A stretch of DNA of 23,904 bases, from the NCBI GenBank assembly GCA_023433465.1, contig JAEZCR010000231.1, forward strand, positions 1-23,904. Reading direction: 5' to 3'. Below the pieces are notes generated by a model. It was given only the letters and a program-made list of their open reading frames with translations, did no database searches and was not told where the DNA came from. Source of the DNA: Pseudomonadota bacterium. GTDB lineage: Bacteria > Pseudomonadota > Gammaproteobacteria > Steroidobacterales > Steroidobacteraceae. Shown here piece after piece: positions 1-9,143 of the stretch (positions are counted from its first letter, which is position 1; the number at the start of each line of letters is the position of its first letter). Made by a program: the position numbers and the translations under genes.

Positions 1-1
1 C

Positions 2-132
2 ACGCACGAGCCGGACATCGCCGCCTACGCGGCACGCAAACTACTGCTCAAGGACGGCGCGATCATCGGCGACGTCCGCCAGCAGCCCTTGCTGCAGGCC
101 GGGGCGCGACCGCAACTGGAGGCGCAGGCGTC

Positions 133-136
<4 letters not shown>
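2..136 (+). CDS. ABC transporter ATP-binding protein, C-terminal end (partial)
   Basis: An open frame enters from the left edge and ends at a TGA at 134-136. Its start lies outside the window. The visible 44 residues begin THEPDIAAYAARK, which resembles the end of a LolD/MacB-type ATPase, where the H-loop histidine sits in a 'THEPDIA' context, followed by a short charged tail. The stop overlaps the ATG of the next gene by four bases (ATGA), so the two are translationally coupled and presumably form one transporter. The role is the cytoplasmic nucleotide-binding subunit powering the MacB-type permease. The family call rests on the H-loop context and the neighbour; Walker motifs are not visible. 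Confidence 0.8.
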
Positions 137-1365
<1,229 letters not shown>

Positions 1366-1454
1366 CGGCTTTCCGTAACGGAAATCCGCGGGAGACTTCC
1401 GCGAGGGGCCGCGAATATACTCGGCCACCCTTCCAATCTCGCGGACTCGACGAC

Positions 1455-2813
1455 ATGAAGTTCACCCGCCGAAATCTCGTGCGTGGCGCCGCCTACGGCG
1501 CGCTCGCGGCTCCGATGATCGTTCCCTCGCGCGTCTGGGGCGCGAACGACCGCATCCGGGTGGGCCAGATCGGCTGCGGCCGCATTGCGCTCAGCCATGA
1601 CATGCCCGGGGTCATCAAGTCGGGGCTCGCGGACTTCGTCGCGGTCTGCGACCTCGACACGAACCGCATGGCGGACGGCGTCAAGAAAGCCGGCGAGTCG
1701 TACACCGACCGCGGGATCGGCGTGCCGACGATCGCCACCTACCAGAACTACCGCGAGATGATCGGCCGGCGCGATATCGACGCCGTCGTCATCAGCACGC
1801 CCGATCACTGGCACGCGGAGTGCGCGCTCGCTGCGGTGAACGCGGGCAAGGACGTATACCTGCAGAAGCCGTTCACGATGACGCATGCCGAAGGGGTGAT
1901 CCTGCGCAACGCGGTGCGCCGCAAGGGCCGCATCCTGCAGGTCGGCAGCCAGCAGCGTTCGTGGGAGCAGTTCCGCCGCGCCGCCGAGCTCGTGCGTTCG
2001 GGACGGGCCGGCAAGATCGAGCGCGTCGAGATCGGACTGCCGACGGATCCGACCGCGCCCGACGCGCCGCCCGAGATGGTCCCGGCGAACCTCGACTTCA
2101 GCCAGTGGTTAGGTCCCACGCCGTTCGCGTACTACACCGAGATGCGCGTGCATCCGCGCGGGGATTACAGCCGCCCGGGCTGGCTGCGCAACGATGCGTT
2201 CTGCCTCGGCATGATCACGGGCTGGGGCTCGCATCACTACGACACGATGCACTGGGCGCTCGACTGCGAGCACACGGGCCCGACGAAGGTGTCCGGCCGC
2301 GGCGAGTTCCCGGATCCGGGCCGCATCTGGAACGTACACGGCGCGTACGACGTGACGCTCGAGTATCCGAAGGGTGTCACCGTGCACGTCTCGGACAAGA
2401 ATCCGAACGGACTCAAGTTCATCGGCGACGAAGGATGGATCTGGGTGTCGCGTGGCGAGGGCGCCGCGACGTCGAGTGATCCGACGGCGGGGCAGAAGGC
2501 ACCGCCGCCGCTCGACGCGAGCGATCCGAAGTTGCTCGACGAGAAGGGCCTGTCGGTGCATCTGCCGGTGAGCAAGTCGCATCACAAGAACTGGCTCGAG
2601 AGCGTGCATTCGCGCAAGGCGCCGCTCGCGCCCGCGGACGTCGCGCATCGCAGCAACACCGCGTGCATCGTGAGCTGGATCGCGATGAAGCTCGGCCGTC
2701 CGCTCGAATGGGATCCCAAGGCGGAGAAGTTCAAGAACGACGCCGAGGCGAACGCGATGTTGACCCGACCCGAGCGCGGACCGTACGGCGCGCTGCAGAT
2801 GGCGAAGGCGTAA
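1455..2813 (+). CDS. Tat-exported Gfo/Idh/MocA family oxidoreductase
   Basis: The 452-residue protein starts with a twin-arginine signal (RR at residues 5-6, then a hydrophobic stretch to about residue 30). A Rossmann nucleotide-binding fold follows, with GCGRIA at residues 40-45 and a variant of the family's EKP motif reading QKPF (Lys138). The C-terminal part carries the alpha/beta substrate-binding domain with histidine-rich 'WGSHHYDTMHWAL'. The architecture resembles exported Gfo enzymes common in planctomycetes and Bacteroidetes, which often act on sugars or glycosides. Tat export would carry the NAD(P) cofactor bound and folded. The substrate is unknown. The gene overlaps the next one by one base (TAATG), so the two look like an operon. 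No strong ribosome binding site is visible before the ATG. Confidence 0.88.
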   Translation: MKFTRRNLVRGAAYGALAAPMIVPSRVWGANDRIRVGQIGCGRIALSHDMPGVIKSGLADFVAVCDLDTNRMADGVKKAGESYTDRGIGVPTIATYQNYREMIGRRDIDAVVISTPDHWHAECALAAVNAGKDVYLQKPFTMTHAEGVILRNAVRRKGRILQVGSQQRSWEQFRRAAELVRSGRAGKIERVEIGLPTDPTAPDAPPEMVPANLDFSQWLGPTPFAYYTEMRVHPRGDYSRPGWLRNDAFCLGMITGWGSHHYDTMHWALDCEHTGPTKVSGRGEFPDPGRIWNVHGAYDVTLEYPKGVTVHVSDKNPNGLKFIGDEGWIWVSRGEGAATSSDPTAGQKAPPPLDASDPKLLDEKGLSVHLPVSKSHHKNWLESVHSRKAPLAPADVAHRSNTACIVSWIAMKLGRPLEWDPKAEKFKNDAEANAMLTRPERGPYGALQMAKA

Positions 2814-4210
2814 TGAACCGCTGGGGGAAGATTGCGGCCGCCCTCGTGACGGTCATCTTCCCGCCGCTCGCGGTGCTCGCGAGCGACAAACATGCGAGCA
2901 AGGAAACCACGGTGCAGCTCCTGACGCTGGAACCGGGGCACTTCCATGCCGCGCTCGTGCAGAAGTTCGCCTTGCCGGGGGTCTCGCCCGTCGTGCGGGT
3001 GTACGCGCCGGGCGGTGAGGACCTCGATCAGCATCTGCAGCGCATCGAGGGTTTCAATGCGCGCGCCGAGGAACCGACGCAGTGGGTGGAGCAGGTCTAC
3101 ACCGGCGCCGATTTCGTCGACAAGGCGCTGGGCACGCTGGATCACCCGCCGAAGCGCGAGCATCCGACGGTACTCGTGCTGTCGGGCAACAACGCCCGCA
3201 AGTCTGAATACATCGGCCGCGGCATCTACGCCGGCATGCACGTGCTCGCCGACAAGCCGATGATCATCAAACCGGCGCAGCTCGCAGCATTGCGCAAGAA
3301 TTTTGCCGCCGCCAGAGCTCGCGGCGTGCTGGTCTACGACATCATGACCGAGCGCTTCGAGATCACGACGATGCTGCAACGCGCGCTCTCGCAGCAGCGC
3401 GCGTTGTTCGGCACGATCGAGAAGGGCACGCCCGAGGATCCCGCGATCACGAAGATCAGCGTCCACAATTTCTCGAAGGTGGTCGCCGGCGCGCAGCTCA
3501 AGCGGCCGCAATGGTTCTTCGATCCGGAGCAGCAGGGCGCCGGCATCGTGGACGTCACGACGCATCTCGTCGATCTCGTGCAGTGGGAGGCCTTTCCGGG
3601 CGTCGCGTTGTCGCCGTCGGATGCAATCGTGCTGAACGCGCGCCGCTGGACGACACCACTCACGCTCGAGCAGTTCGGACGCGTGACGGGCGCGCAGGAT
3701 TTTCCGGGATTCCTGCAGCTGTACGTCAGGGACGAGGTGTTGCACGCGCCGTCGAACGGCGAGTTCACGTACACCTTGAAGGGCGTGCATGCGCGCGTGT
3801 CGGTGACCTGGGAGTTCGAGGCGCCGCCCGGCGCCGGCGACACACACTTCTCCGTGATGCGCGGCACGCGCGCGACGCTCACGATCCGGCAGGGCGCGGA
3901 GCAGGGCTACAAGCCGGTGCTGTACATCGAGCGCGACCCGTCGGTGACGCCGGCGCAGCACCAGAGGGCGCTGATGATGGCGATGCAGGACATCGCGAAG
4001 ACATGGCCGGGTGTCGACGTGAAGCGGGATGGCGATCGGTACGTCGTCGTCGTGCCCGACAAGTATCACAACGGACATGAAGCGCACTTCGCGCAGGTGA
4101 CCCAGAACTTCCTGGGCTACGTGCGCGCGGGAAGACTTCCCGACTGGGAAGTGCCCAACATGATCACGAAGTACGCGACGATCATGCAGGCCTACGAGAA
4201 GAGCCAGTGA
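2813..4210 (+). CDS. Exported putative oxidoreductase (Gfo/Idh-like with oxidoreductase C-terminal domain)
   Basis: I place the start at the ATG at 2813 because it gives a clean Sec-type signal peptide (MNRWGKIAAALVTVIFPPLAVLAS) and overlaps the preceding stop by one base. An earlier in-frame start at 2663 would read through the upstream gene in another frame. The mature protein opens with 'LLTLEPGHFHAALVQK', typical of the 'putative oxidoreductase, C-terminal domain' group related to Gfo/Idh/MocA. It also carries 'YAGMHVLADKPMII', in which the K-P of the family's catalytic EKP motif is retained. The predicted length is 465 residues. It probably acts outside the cytoplasm with the partner gene on a carbohydrate-like substrate; this is an inference from the pairing only. 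Confidence 0.83.
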   Translation: MNRWGKIAAALVTVIFPPLAVLASDKHASKETTVQLLTLEPGHFHAALVQKFALPGVSPVVRVYAPGGEDLDQHLQRIEGFNARAEEPTQWVEQVYTGADFVDKALGTLDHPPKREHPTVLVLSGNNARKSEYIGRGIYAGMHVLADKPMIIKPAQLAALRKNFAAARARGVLVYDIMTERFEITTMLQRALSQQRALFGTIEKGTPEDPAITKISVHNFSKVVAGAQLKRPQWFFDPEQQGAGIVDVTTHLVDLVQWEAFPGVALSPSDAIVLNARRWTTPLTLEQFGRVTGAQDFPGFLQLYVRDEVLHAPSNGEFTYTLKGVHARVSVTWEFEAPPGAGDTHFSVMRGTRATLTIRQGAEQGYKPVLYIERDPSVTPAQHQRALMMAMQDIAKTWPGVDVKRDGDRYVVVVPDKYHNGHEAHFAQVTQNFLGYVRAGRLPDWEVPNMITKYATIMQAYEKSQ

Positions 4211-4214
4211 CGGA

Positions 4215-4232
4215 CGCGCTCAGCTGAGCGCG
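4215..4232. terminator. 18-bp perfect palindrome between convergent genes, possible bidirectional terminator
   Basis: The sequence CGCGCTCAGCTGAGCGCG is a perfect palindrome lying at the junction of the convergent oxidoreductase (stop at 4210) and TauE-like gene (stop codon 4220-4222). It could fold in either transcript into a 7-bp GC-rich stem with an AGCT loop. There is no T-run on either side, so it is not a classical intrinsic terminator. Confidence 0.4.
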
Positions 4233-5032
4233 CGATAGAGCATGCGGGTCCCCACGACGAGCAGGAACGCGCCGAAGGCAATCGACAGCCATCGCCGGCT
4301 GAGCGCGTGCGCGGCGCGCACGCCGAGCGTGGCGGTGAGCATCGAGCTCGGCCCGATGATGGCGAGTCCGACCATGCTCACGAATCCGACCGTGATCCAT
4401 GGCAGGTTCGTCGACGGCCGGGCGATCAGGTAGCCGATCGTGCCAGGAATGCTGATGAGCAGGCCGAAGAACGCCGCGGTGCCCACCGCGCGGTGGATGG
4501 GATATCCGCAGAAATTGAGTGTGGGTACCGCGAGCGTCCCGGCGCCGATGCCCATGACGGCCGAAACGCCGCCGATGACGGCGGAGGTCGCGGCGCCGGC
4601 GGTTCCCCGCGGCGCGTATTGCGCCAGGCGCCAGTCGTCGAGCGGCAGCAACATCTTGATCGCGATCAGCAGCGCGACGATGCCGAAGATGGCGGCGAGC
4701 ACGGCGAGTGGCGCGCGCGAGGCGAGCATGCTGCCGACGAAGGCCGCGATCAGCATGGGAACACCCCAGCGCCGGGCGAGATCCCAGTCGACCGCGCCGT
4801 GCAGGTGGTGGAGCCGCGCGGAGGAAATCGAAGTCGGGATGATCGCGGCCAGCGAGGTCGCGACCGCCATGTGCATGCGGTACTCCGCATCGATGCCGGC
4901 GAAGCGCAAGGTGTATTCGAGCACCGGCACCGTGACGATGCCGCCGCCGACGCCTAACAAACCCGCGGCGAAACCGGCCACCAGGCCGCAGGACACCAGC
5001 ACCGCCAGCAACGGCAGATATTGCTCGATCAT
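4220..5032 (-). CDS. TauE/SafE family sulfite/organic anion exporter-like membrane protein
   Basis: This is a 270-residue integral membrane protein with about eight hydrophobic helices. Near the N-terminus it has 'AGLLGVGGGIVTVPVL', the signature of the TauE/SafE (DUF81) family. A second related glycine-rich segment, 'GIGAGTLAVPTL', reflects the internal duplication of this family. I chose the ATG at 5032 (MIEQYLPLL) because the longer frame to 5116 only adds translation of a repeat element, and AGGGG lies upstream of this ATG. Members move sulfite, sulfoacetate or other small anions across the inner membrane; the substrate here is unknown. It converges with the oxidoreductase pair and is divergent from glycogen phosphorylase, so nothing in the context specifies its role. 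Confidence 0.87.
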   Translation of the reverse strand: MIEQYLPLLAVLVSCGLVAGFAAGLLGVGGGIVTVPVLEYTLRFAGIDAEYRMHMAVATSLAAIIPTSISSARLHHLHGAVDWDLARRWGVPMLIAAFVGSMLASRAPLAVLAAIFGIVALLIAIKMLLPLDDWRLAQYAPRGTAGAATSAVIGGVSAVMGIGAGTLAVPTLNFCGYPIHRAVGTAAFFGLLISIPGTIGYLIARPSTNLPWITVGFVSMVGLAIIGPSSMLTATLGVRAAHALSRRWLSIAFGAFLLVVGTRMLYRALS

Positions 5033-5069
5033 CGTTTGTGGACCCCTGCAATGCCTGGGCCAGAAAGAG

Positions 5070-5103
5070 GGTGCCTGGCACGGAAATCCCGGGAGAAGCG
5101 AGC
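5070..5103 (+). repeat. 34-nt dispersed repeat, copy 1 (REP-like)
   Basis: The repeat begins GGTGCCTGGCACGGAAATCC and ends with GAAGCGAGC. It contains the near-palindrome GTGCC-T-GGCAC and the palindrome TCCCGGGA. It matches the reverse complement of 9102-9135 at all 34 positions, and three or four more bases agree beyond the GGTGCC end. It lies in the divergent gap between the TauE-like gene and glycogen phosphorylase. This is the look of a REP element spread by a RAYT-type transposase, though no such transposase is in the window. Confidence 0.8.
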
Positions 5104-5247
5104 GAGGAATTTGCACCGTCGGCGGGCCGCGCCATGCACGCTCGCATCGGTTCGGTGCACATCAGCTCGAGCGCGGCGCGACATTTCCCGATATTTTCTG
5201 CATGAATCTTGCAGGTCCAGATCAATGACAACTGGGGAGTACCTTCC

Positions 5248-7788
5248 GTGAGCTCTACCGTAACCACACTCCCGACCACGGCTTCGACCGAAGACCTCAT
5301 CGACGAAGGTCGCGTCTCGCTGAGCAAGGAGGCGCTCAAACACGCGTTCCTCGACAACCTGTTCTACATCCAGGGCAAGTTCCCCGCGCTCGCGACCAAG
5401 ACGGACTACTACATGGCGCTCGCGTACGCCGTGCGTGACCGCATGCTGCAGCGCTGGATCTCGACCGCGGCGGCATACACCAAGCAAGGCTCGCGCACGG
5501 TGTCCTACCTGTCCGCCGAGTTCCTGATGGGACCGCATCTCGGCAACAATCTCATCAACCTCGGCATCTACGACACCGCGCGCACGGCGGTCGCGGAGCT
5601 CGGGCTGGATCTCGAAGAGTTGTTAGGCCAGGAGGACGAACCGGGGCTCGGCAACGGCGGCCTGGGCAGACTGGCCGCGTGTTTCATCGAGTCGCTCGCG
5701 ACGCTCGAAGTCCCGGCGCTCGGCTACGGCATCCGTTACGAGTTCGGCATCTTCCAGCAGGACATCGCCGACGGCTGGCAGGTGGAGAAGACGGACAAGT
5801 GGCTGCGCTGGGGCAATCCATGGGAGATCGCGCGGCCGGAGTGGTGCGTCGAAGTGAAATTCGGCGGACACACCGAAAGTTACGTCGACGAACACGGGCG
5901 CAAGCGCTCCCGCTGGATTCCCGGCCGCATCGTCAACGGCATTCCGTACGACACGCCGATCCTCGGACACAAGGTGAATACCGCGAACACGCTTCGGCTG
6001 TGGAAAGCCGAAGCGCCGGAGTCGTTCGATTTCGGCACGTTCAACCGCGGCGACTACTACGGCGCGGTCAACCAGAAGGTCGCAAGCGAGAACCTGACCA
6101 AGGTGCTGTACCCGAACGACGAGCAGGTACGCGGCAAGGAGCTGCGGCTCGAGCAGCAGTACTTCTTCGTGAGCTGCTCCCTGCAGGACATGCTGCGCAT
6201 CTGCGGCGTGCAGAAGATTTCGCCCGAGCGCTTCCACGAGAAGTTCGCGATCCAGTTGAACGACACTCATCCCTCGATCGCGGTGGCGGAGCTCATGCGC
6301 CTGCTCGTCGACGAGCTCGCGCTGGACTGGGAGCGCGCGTGGAGCATCACGCGGCAGACGTTCGCGTACACCAATCACACGCTGCTGCCCGAGGCGCTCG
6401 AGCGCTGGCCGCTGGGATTGTTCGGCCGGCTGCTGCCACGCCTGCTCGAGATCATCTACGAGATCAACGCGCGTTTCCTCGACGAAGTGCGCATGGCGTT
6501 CTTCGGCGACGAGGAGCGCATCCGGAGACTCTCGCTGATCGACGAGGCGGGCGAGCGATACGTGCGCATGGCGCACCTCGCGACCGTCGGCAGTCATGCG
6601 GTCAACGGTGTCGCGGCGTTGCATTCCGAACTGCTCAAGAGCGACGTGATGCGCGACTTCGCCGAGCTGTGGCCGGAGAAGTTCAGCAACAAGACGAACG
6701 GTGTGACGCCGCGACGCTGGATGGTGCTGTCGAATCCGCGGCTCGCGCATTGCATCTCGCGGCGCATCGGCGAGGAATGGGTGAAGGATCTTTACCAGCT
6801 CCGCCGGCTCGAGCCGCTGGCCGAGGATGCGGAGTTCCGCGCCGAATGGCGCCAGATAAAACACGCCAACAAATCTGCGCTCGCGGGGCTGATCGCCGAG
6901 CGGACGGGCGTGGTGGTCGATCCGTCGGCGATATTCGACGTGCAGGTGAAACGAATCCACGAATACAAGCGTCAGCACCTGAACATCCTGCACGTCATCG
7001 GGCTCTATCACCGGATCAAGACGGATCCGAAATTCACGATGGAGCCGCGCGTGTTCGTGTTCGGTGGCAAGGCGGCGCCGGGGTATTACCTCGCCAAACT
7101 GATCATCCGGCTCATCACGGCGGTGGCCGAGATCATCAACCGCGATCCGGGCGTGCGCGATCTGATCAAGGTCGTGTTCATTCCGAACTTCAACGTCACG
7201 AACGGGCAGCGCATCTATCCGGCCGCGGATCTTTCCGAGCAGATTTCGACCGCGGGCAAGGAGGCCTCGGGCACGGGCAACATGAAGTTCCAGATGAACG
7301 GTGCGCTCACCATCGGAACGGTCGACGGCGCGAACATCGAGATCTGCGAGGAAGTGGGGGTCGAGAACTTCTTCCTGTTCGGCCTCGAGGCGCACGAGGT
7401 CGCGGCGAAACGCGCGGCCGGATATCGGCCGATGGACTACGTCGAGGGCAACGAGGAACTGCAGGCGGTGATTTCACTCATTCGCGACGGCTTCTTCTCG
7501 CGCGGCAACAGCTCGCAATTCCAGCCGCTCATCGACAACCTCGTCTACCACGATCCGTACTTCGTGTTCGCCGATTACCAGTCCTACGCGGATTGTCAGA
7601 CGCTCGTCGACCAGACGTATCGCGACAAGGAAGCGTGGACGCGCATGTCGATCCTGAACGCCGCACGCTCAGGCAAGTTCTCCTCCGACCGCACGATCCG
7701 CGAGTACTGCGCCGACATCTGGCAGGCGAAGTCCGTCCCGGTGCAGTTGCTCTCGCAGGAAGAAGTGAAGGCTGGCCTGCTCCAGTAA
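5248..7788 (+). CDS. glgP: Glycogen/starch/maltodextrin phosphorylase
   Basis: The enzyme cleaves alpha-1,4-glucan ends with phosphate to give glucose-1-phosphate in the cytoplasm. With a GTG start at 5248 the product is 846 residues, the normal family length. GGGGAG stands about 8 bases before this GTG; the alternative TTG at 5209 has no ribosome binding site. The glycosyltransferase-35 hallmarks are all present: 'EDEPGLGNGGLGRLAACF' in the N-terminal half, 'FAIQLNDTHPS', 'KTNGVTPRRW', 'DVQVKRIHEYKRQ', and the pyridoxal-phosphate site 'EASGTGNMKF', whose lysine is residue 680 from this start. No other glycogen genes (glgA, glgB, glgC) are adjacent. It is followed by palindromic repeat-like DNA. 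Function is confident; the precise glucan is not. Confidence 0.97.
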   Translation: MSSTVTTLPTTASTEDLIDEGRVSLSKEALKHAFLDNLFYIQGKFPALATKTDYYMALAYAVRDRMLQRWISTAAAYTKQGSRTVSYLSAEFLMGPHLGNNLINLGIYDTARTAVAELGLDLEELLGQEDEPGLGNGGLGRLAACFIESLATLEVPALGYGIRYEFGIFQQDIADGWQVEKTDKWLRWGNPWEIARPEWCVEVKFGGHTESYVDEHGRKRSRWIPGRIVNGIPYDTPILGHKVNTANTLRLWKAEAPESFDFGTFNRGDYYGAVNQKVASENLTKVLYPNDEQVRGKELRLEQQYFFVSCSLQDMLRICGVQKISPERFHEKFAIQLNDTHPSIAVAELMRLLVDELALDWERAWSITRQTFAYTNHTLLPEALERWPLGLFGRLLPRLLEIIYEINARFLDEVRMAFFGDEERIRRLSLIDEAGERYVRMAHLATVGSHAVNGVAALHSELLKSDVMRDFAELWPEKFSNKTNGVTPRRWMVLSNPRLAHCISRRIGEEWVKDLYQLRRLEPLAEDAEFRAEWRQIKHANKSALAGLIAERTGVVVDPSAIFDVQVKRIHEYKRQHLNILHVIGLYHRIKTDPKFTMEPRVFVFGGKAAPGYYLAKLIIRLITAVAEIINRDPGVRDLIKVVFIPNFNVTNGQRIYPAADLSEQISTAGKEASGTGNMKFQMNGALTIGTVDGANIEICEEVGVENFFLFGLEAHEVAAKRAAGYRPMDYVEGNEELQAVISLIRDGFFSRGNSSQFQPLIDNLVYHDPYFVFADYQSYADCQTLVDQTYRDKEAWTRMSILNAARSGKFSSDRTIREYCADIWQAKSVPVQLLSQEEVKAGLLQ

Positions 7789-7796
7789 CGAGTAAT

Positions 7797-7892
7797 AAAG
7801 GGGACAGACCTCGATGAGGCCGTGACCCCAGGCAATGTCCCCGTTTGCCAGGAAAAGGGGAATGTCCCCATTTCGCCTAACGGACATGTCCG
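7797..7892. repeat. Palindromic REP-like cluster between glgP and the 2-hydroxyacid dehydrogenase gene
   Basis: The segment holds GGGGACA (7800-7806) facing TGTCCCC (7836-7842). It also holds two direct copies of AATGTCCCC (7834-7842 and 7861-7869), a hairpin GGGGA-ATG-TCCCC (7857-7869), and the perfect 12-bp palindrome CGGACATGTCCG (7881-7892). The CCCC-GTTT...AAAA-GGGG arms at 7839-7860 can pair as well. The GGGGACAG/GGGGAATGTCCCC style is like extragenic repeats seen in many proteobacteria. It may also end glgP transcription. Confidence 0.65.
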
Positions 7893-7921
7893 CCTCCCGC
7901 GTCTGCATGGCAAGATGTCGG

Positions 7922-7938
7922 CCCGCAGTAGATGCGGG
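7922..7938 (+). other. Stem-loop in the leader of the 2-hydroxyacid dehydrogenase gene
   Basis: CCCGCA and TGCGGG form a perfect 6-bp stem around the 5-base loop GTAGA. It ends 12 bases before the AAGGAG ribosome binding site (7952-7957). It could influence translation or transcript stability; there is no evidence beyond the fold. Confidence 0.35.
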
Positions 7939-7964
7939 TGCCGCATCGCAGAAGGAGAAAAGGT

Positions 7965-9098
7965 ATGCGTCATCCATCGATCCGCGTGGCCTTGCTGGCC
8001 GCAACCGGGATAGTCGTCGCAAGCGCTTTCGCGAAGGACACTCCCGCGCCGGATCCGCAGGCTGTCGCGCAGATCAAGGAAATGGGGCTGCAGGAACACT
8101 CGAAGTCCATGCGCGAACTTCCGGGTTGGCGCGCGCCGAAGAAGATAGTGCTCACGCCGATGGGCAGCCTCGACGCATTGAAGGCCATGGCGCCGGACGT
8201 CGAATTCGTCGTCGTGAACGGCGCGGAGCAGATGGCCGCGGCCGCGGCGGACGCCGACGCGATCATGAGCGGCGACAATGTGGTTTGCGACGATCGCGTA
8301 CTCGCGGCCGCGAAGCGCGTGCGCTGGGTCGCGGTGTATTCCGCCGGCGTCGAAGAGTGTCTCGGGAAGAAGGCGCTCGAGAAGCCCGGCGTCGTGCTCA
8401 CCAACATGCGCGCCGTCGCGGGTCCCGTGATGGCCGAACACGTGATTGCGCTGACCTACGGCCTGTCGCGCGGTCTGCAGGTATCCATCGCGCGCCAGGC
8501 GCGCGGCGAGGGATGGGGCGGTGGATTCGCGGGCTCGCAGCCACAGGCACTCACCGGCAAGACGATGCTGGTCGTCGGCCTGGGCGGCATCGGACTCGAG
8601 GTCGCCGAACGCGCGCATGCGCTCGGCATGAAGGTGATCGCGACGCGCAACAGCTCGCGTGAAGGCCCGCCGTACGTGAGCTACGTCGGTCTCGCCGACG
8701 AACTACCCACGCTGATTTCCCAGGCGGACGTGGTCGTCTCCGCGCTGCCGCTCGTGCCCGCGACCACCCATCTCTTCGACGCGCAGATGTTCGCGCGCAT
8801 GAAGAAGACCGCGTACTTCATCAACGTCGGCCGTGGGGGCAGCGTCGTCACCGACGACCTGGTCGCGGCGCTCAACAACGGCGTGATCGCCGGCGCGGGT
8901 CTCGACGTCACGGAGCCAGAGCCGCTGCCGAAGGATCACCCGCTGTGGAAGGCGAAGAACGTGATCATCACGCCGCACATGTCGGCGCAATCGGATCTCG
9001 GCCAGAGCGGGCGCGCGCTGGTGCTGCGGGAGCAGATACGTCGCTTCGCGGCCGGAGACAAGCTCCTCGCCGTCGTCGACACGAAGAAAGGTTATTAG
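7965..9098 (+). CDS. D-isomer-specific 2-hydroxyacid dehydrogenase with N-terminal signal peptide
   Basis: I take the ATG at 7965 as start. It has AAGGAG about 7 bases upstream and begins a hydrophobic leader (MRHPSIRVALLAATGIVVASAFA), giving 377 residues. The rest is a D-2-hydroxyacid dehydrogenase: NAD-binding GLGGIG at residues 205-210, Arg290 in 'INVGRGGSV', Glu317 in 'DVTEPEP' and His338 in 'ITPHMSA' are the usual catalytic set. The family reduces 2-oxoacids to D-2-hydroxyacids or the reverse, using NAD(P)H. The odd point is the secretory leader on a cofactor-dependent dehydrogenase. It is Sec-like with no RR pair, so how it would obtain NAD in the periplasm is unclear. It is downstream of glgP but separated by 176 bases of repeat-rich DNA, so a shared operon is doubtful. 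Confidence 0.88.
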   Translation: MRHPSIRVALLAATGIVVASAFAKDTPAPDPQAVAQIKEMGLQEHSKSMRELPGWRAPKKIVLTPMGSLDALKAMAPDVEFVVVNGAEQMAAAAADADAIMSGDNVVCDDRVLAAAKRVRWVAVYSAGVEECLGKKALEKPGVVLTNMRAVAGPVMAEHVIALTYGLSRGLQVSIARQARGEGWGGGFAGSQPQALTGKTMLVVGLGGIGLEVAERAHALGMKVIATRNSSREGPPYVSYVGLADELPTLISQADVVVSALPLVPATTHLFDAQMFARMKKTAYFINVGRGGSVVTDDLVAALNNGVIAGAGLDVTEPEPLPKDHPLWKAKNVIITPHMSAQSDLGQSGRALVLREQIRRFAAGDKLLAVVDTKKGY

Positions 9099-9101
9099 CG
9101 G

Positions 9102-9135
9102 GCTCGCTTCTCCCGGGATTTCCGTGCCAGGCACC
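9102..9135 (-). repeat. 34-nt dispersed repeat, copy 2 (inverted relative to copy 1)
   Basis: This is the exact reverse complement of 5070-5103. It fills most of the 45-base gap between the convergent 2-hydroxyacid dehydrogenase gene (stop at 9098) and pobA copy 1 (stop codon 9144-9146). It may act as a bidirectional transcript end. Confidence 0.8.
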
Positions 9136-9143
9136 GTCTTCCG

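Noticed and set aside
1370..1384. TTTCCGT-A-ACGGAAA palindrome after the permease gene, as a terminator
   Set aside because: The loop is too small unless the stem shrinks to five weak pairs, and no T-run follows; not enough for a terminator call.
5202..5228. A tiny frame (MNLAGPDQ-stop) before glgP, as a possible leader peptide
   Set aside because: It has no ribosome binding site and no attenuator-like hairpin or rare-codon run; probably chance.
4182..5357. A 391-codon minus-strand frame over the TauE-like gene
   Set aside because: It overlaps the real membrane-protein frame and also runs into glgP; its sequence is low-complexity Arg/His with no motifs.
7669..8022. A minus-strand frame encoding a hypothetical protein with 'NGDIPLFLANGDIAWGHG'
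   Set aside because: It is translation of the REP-like repeats between glgP and the dehydrogenase gene plus antisense of both genes; not a real protein.
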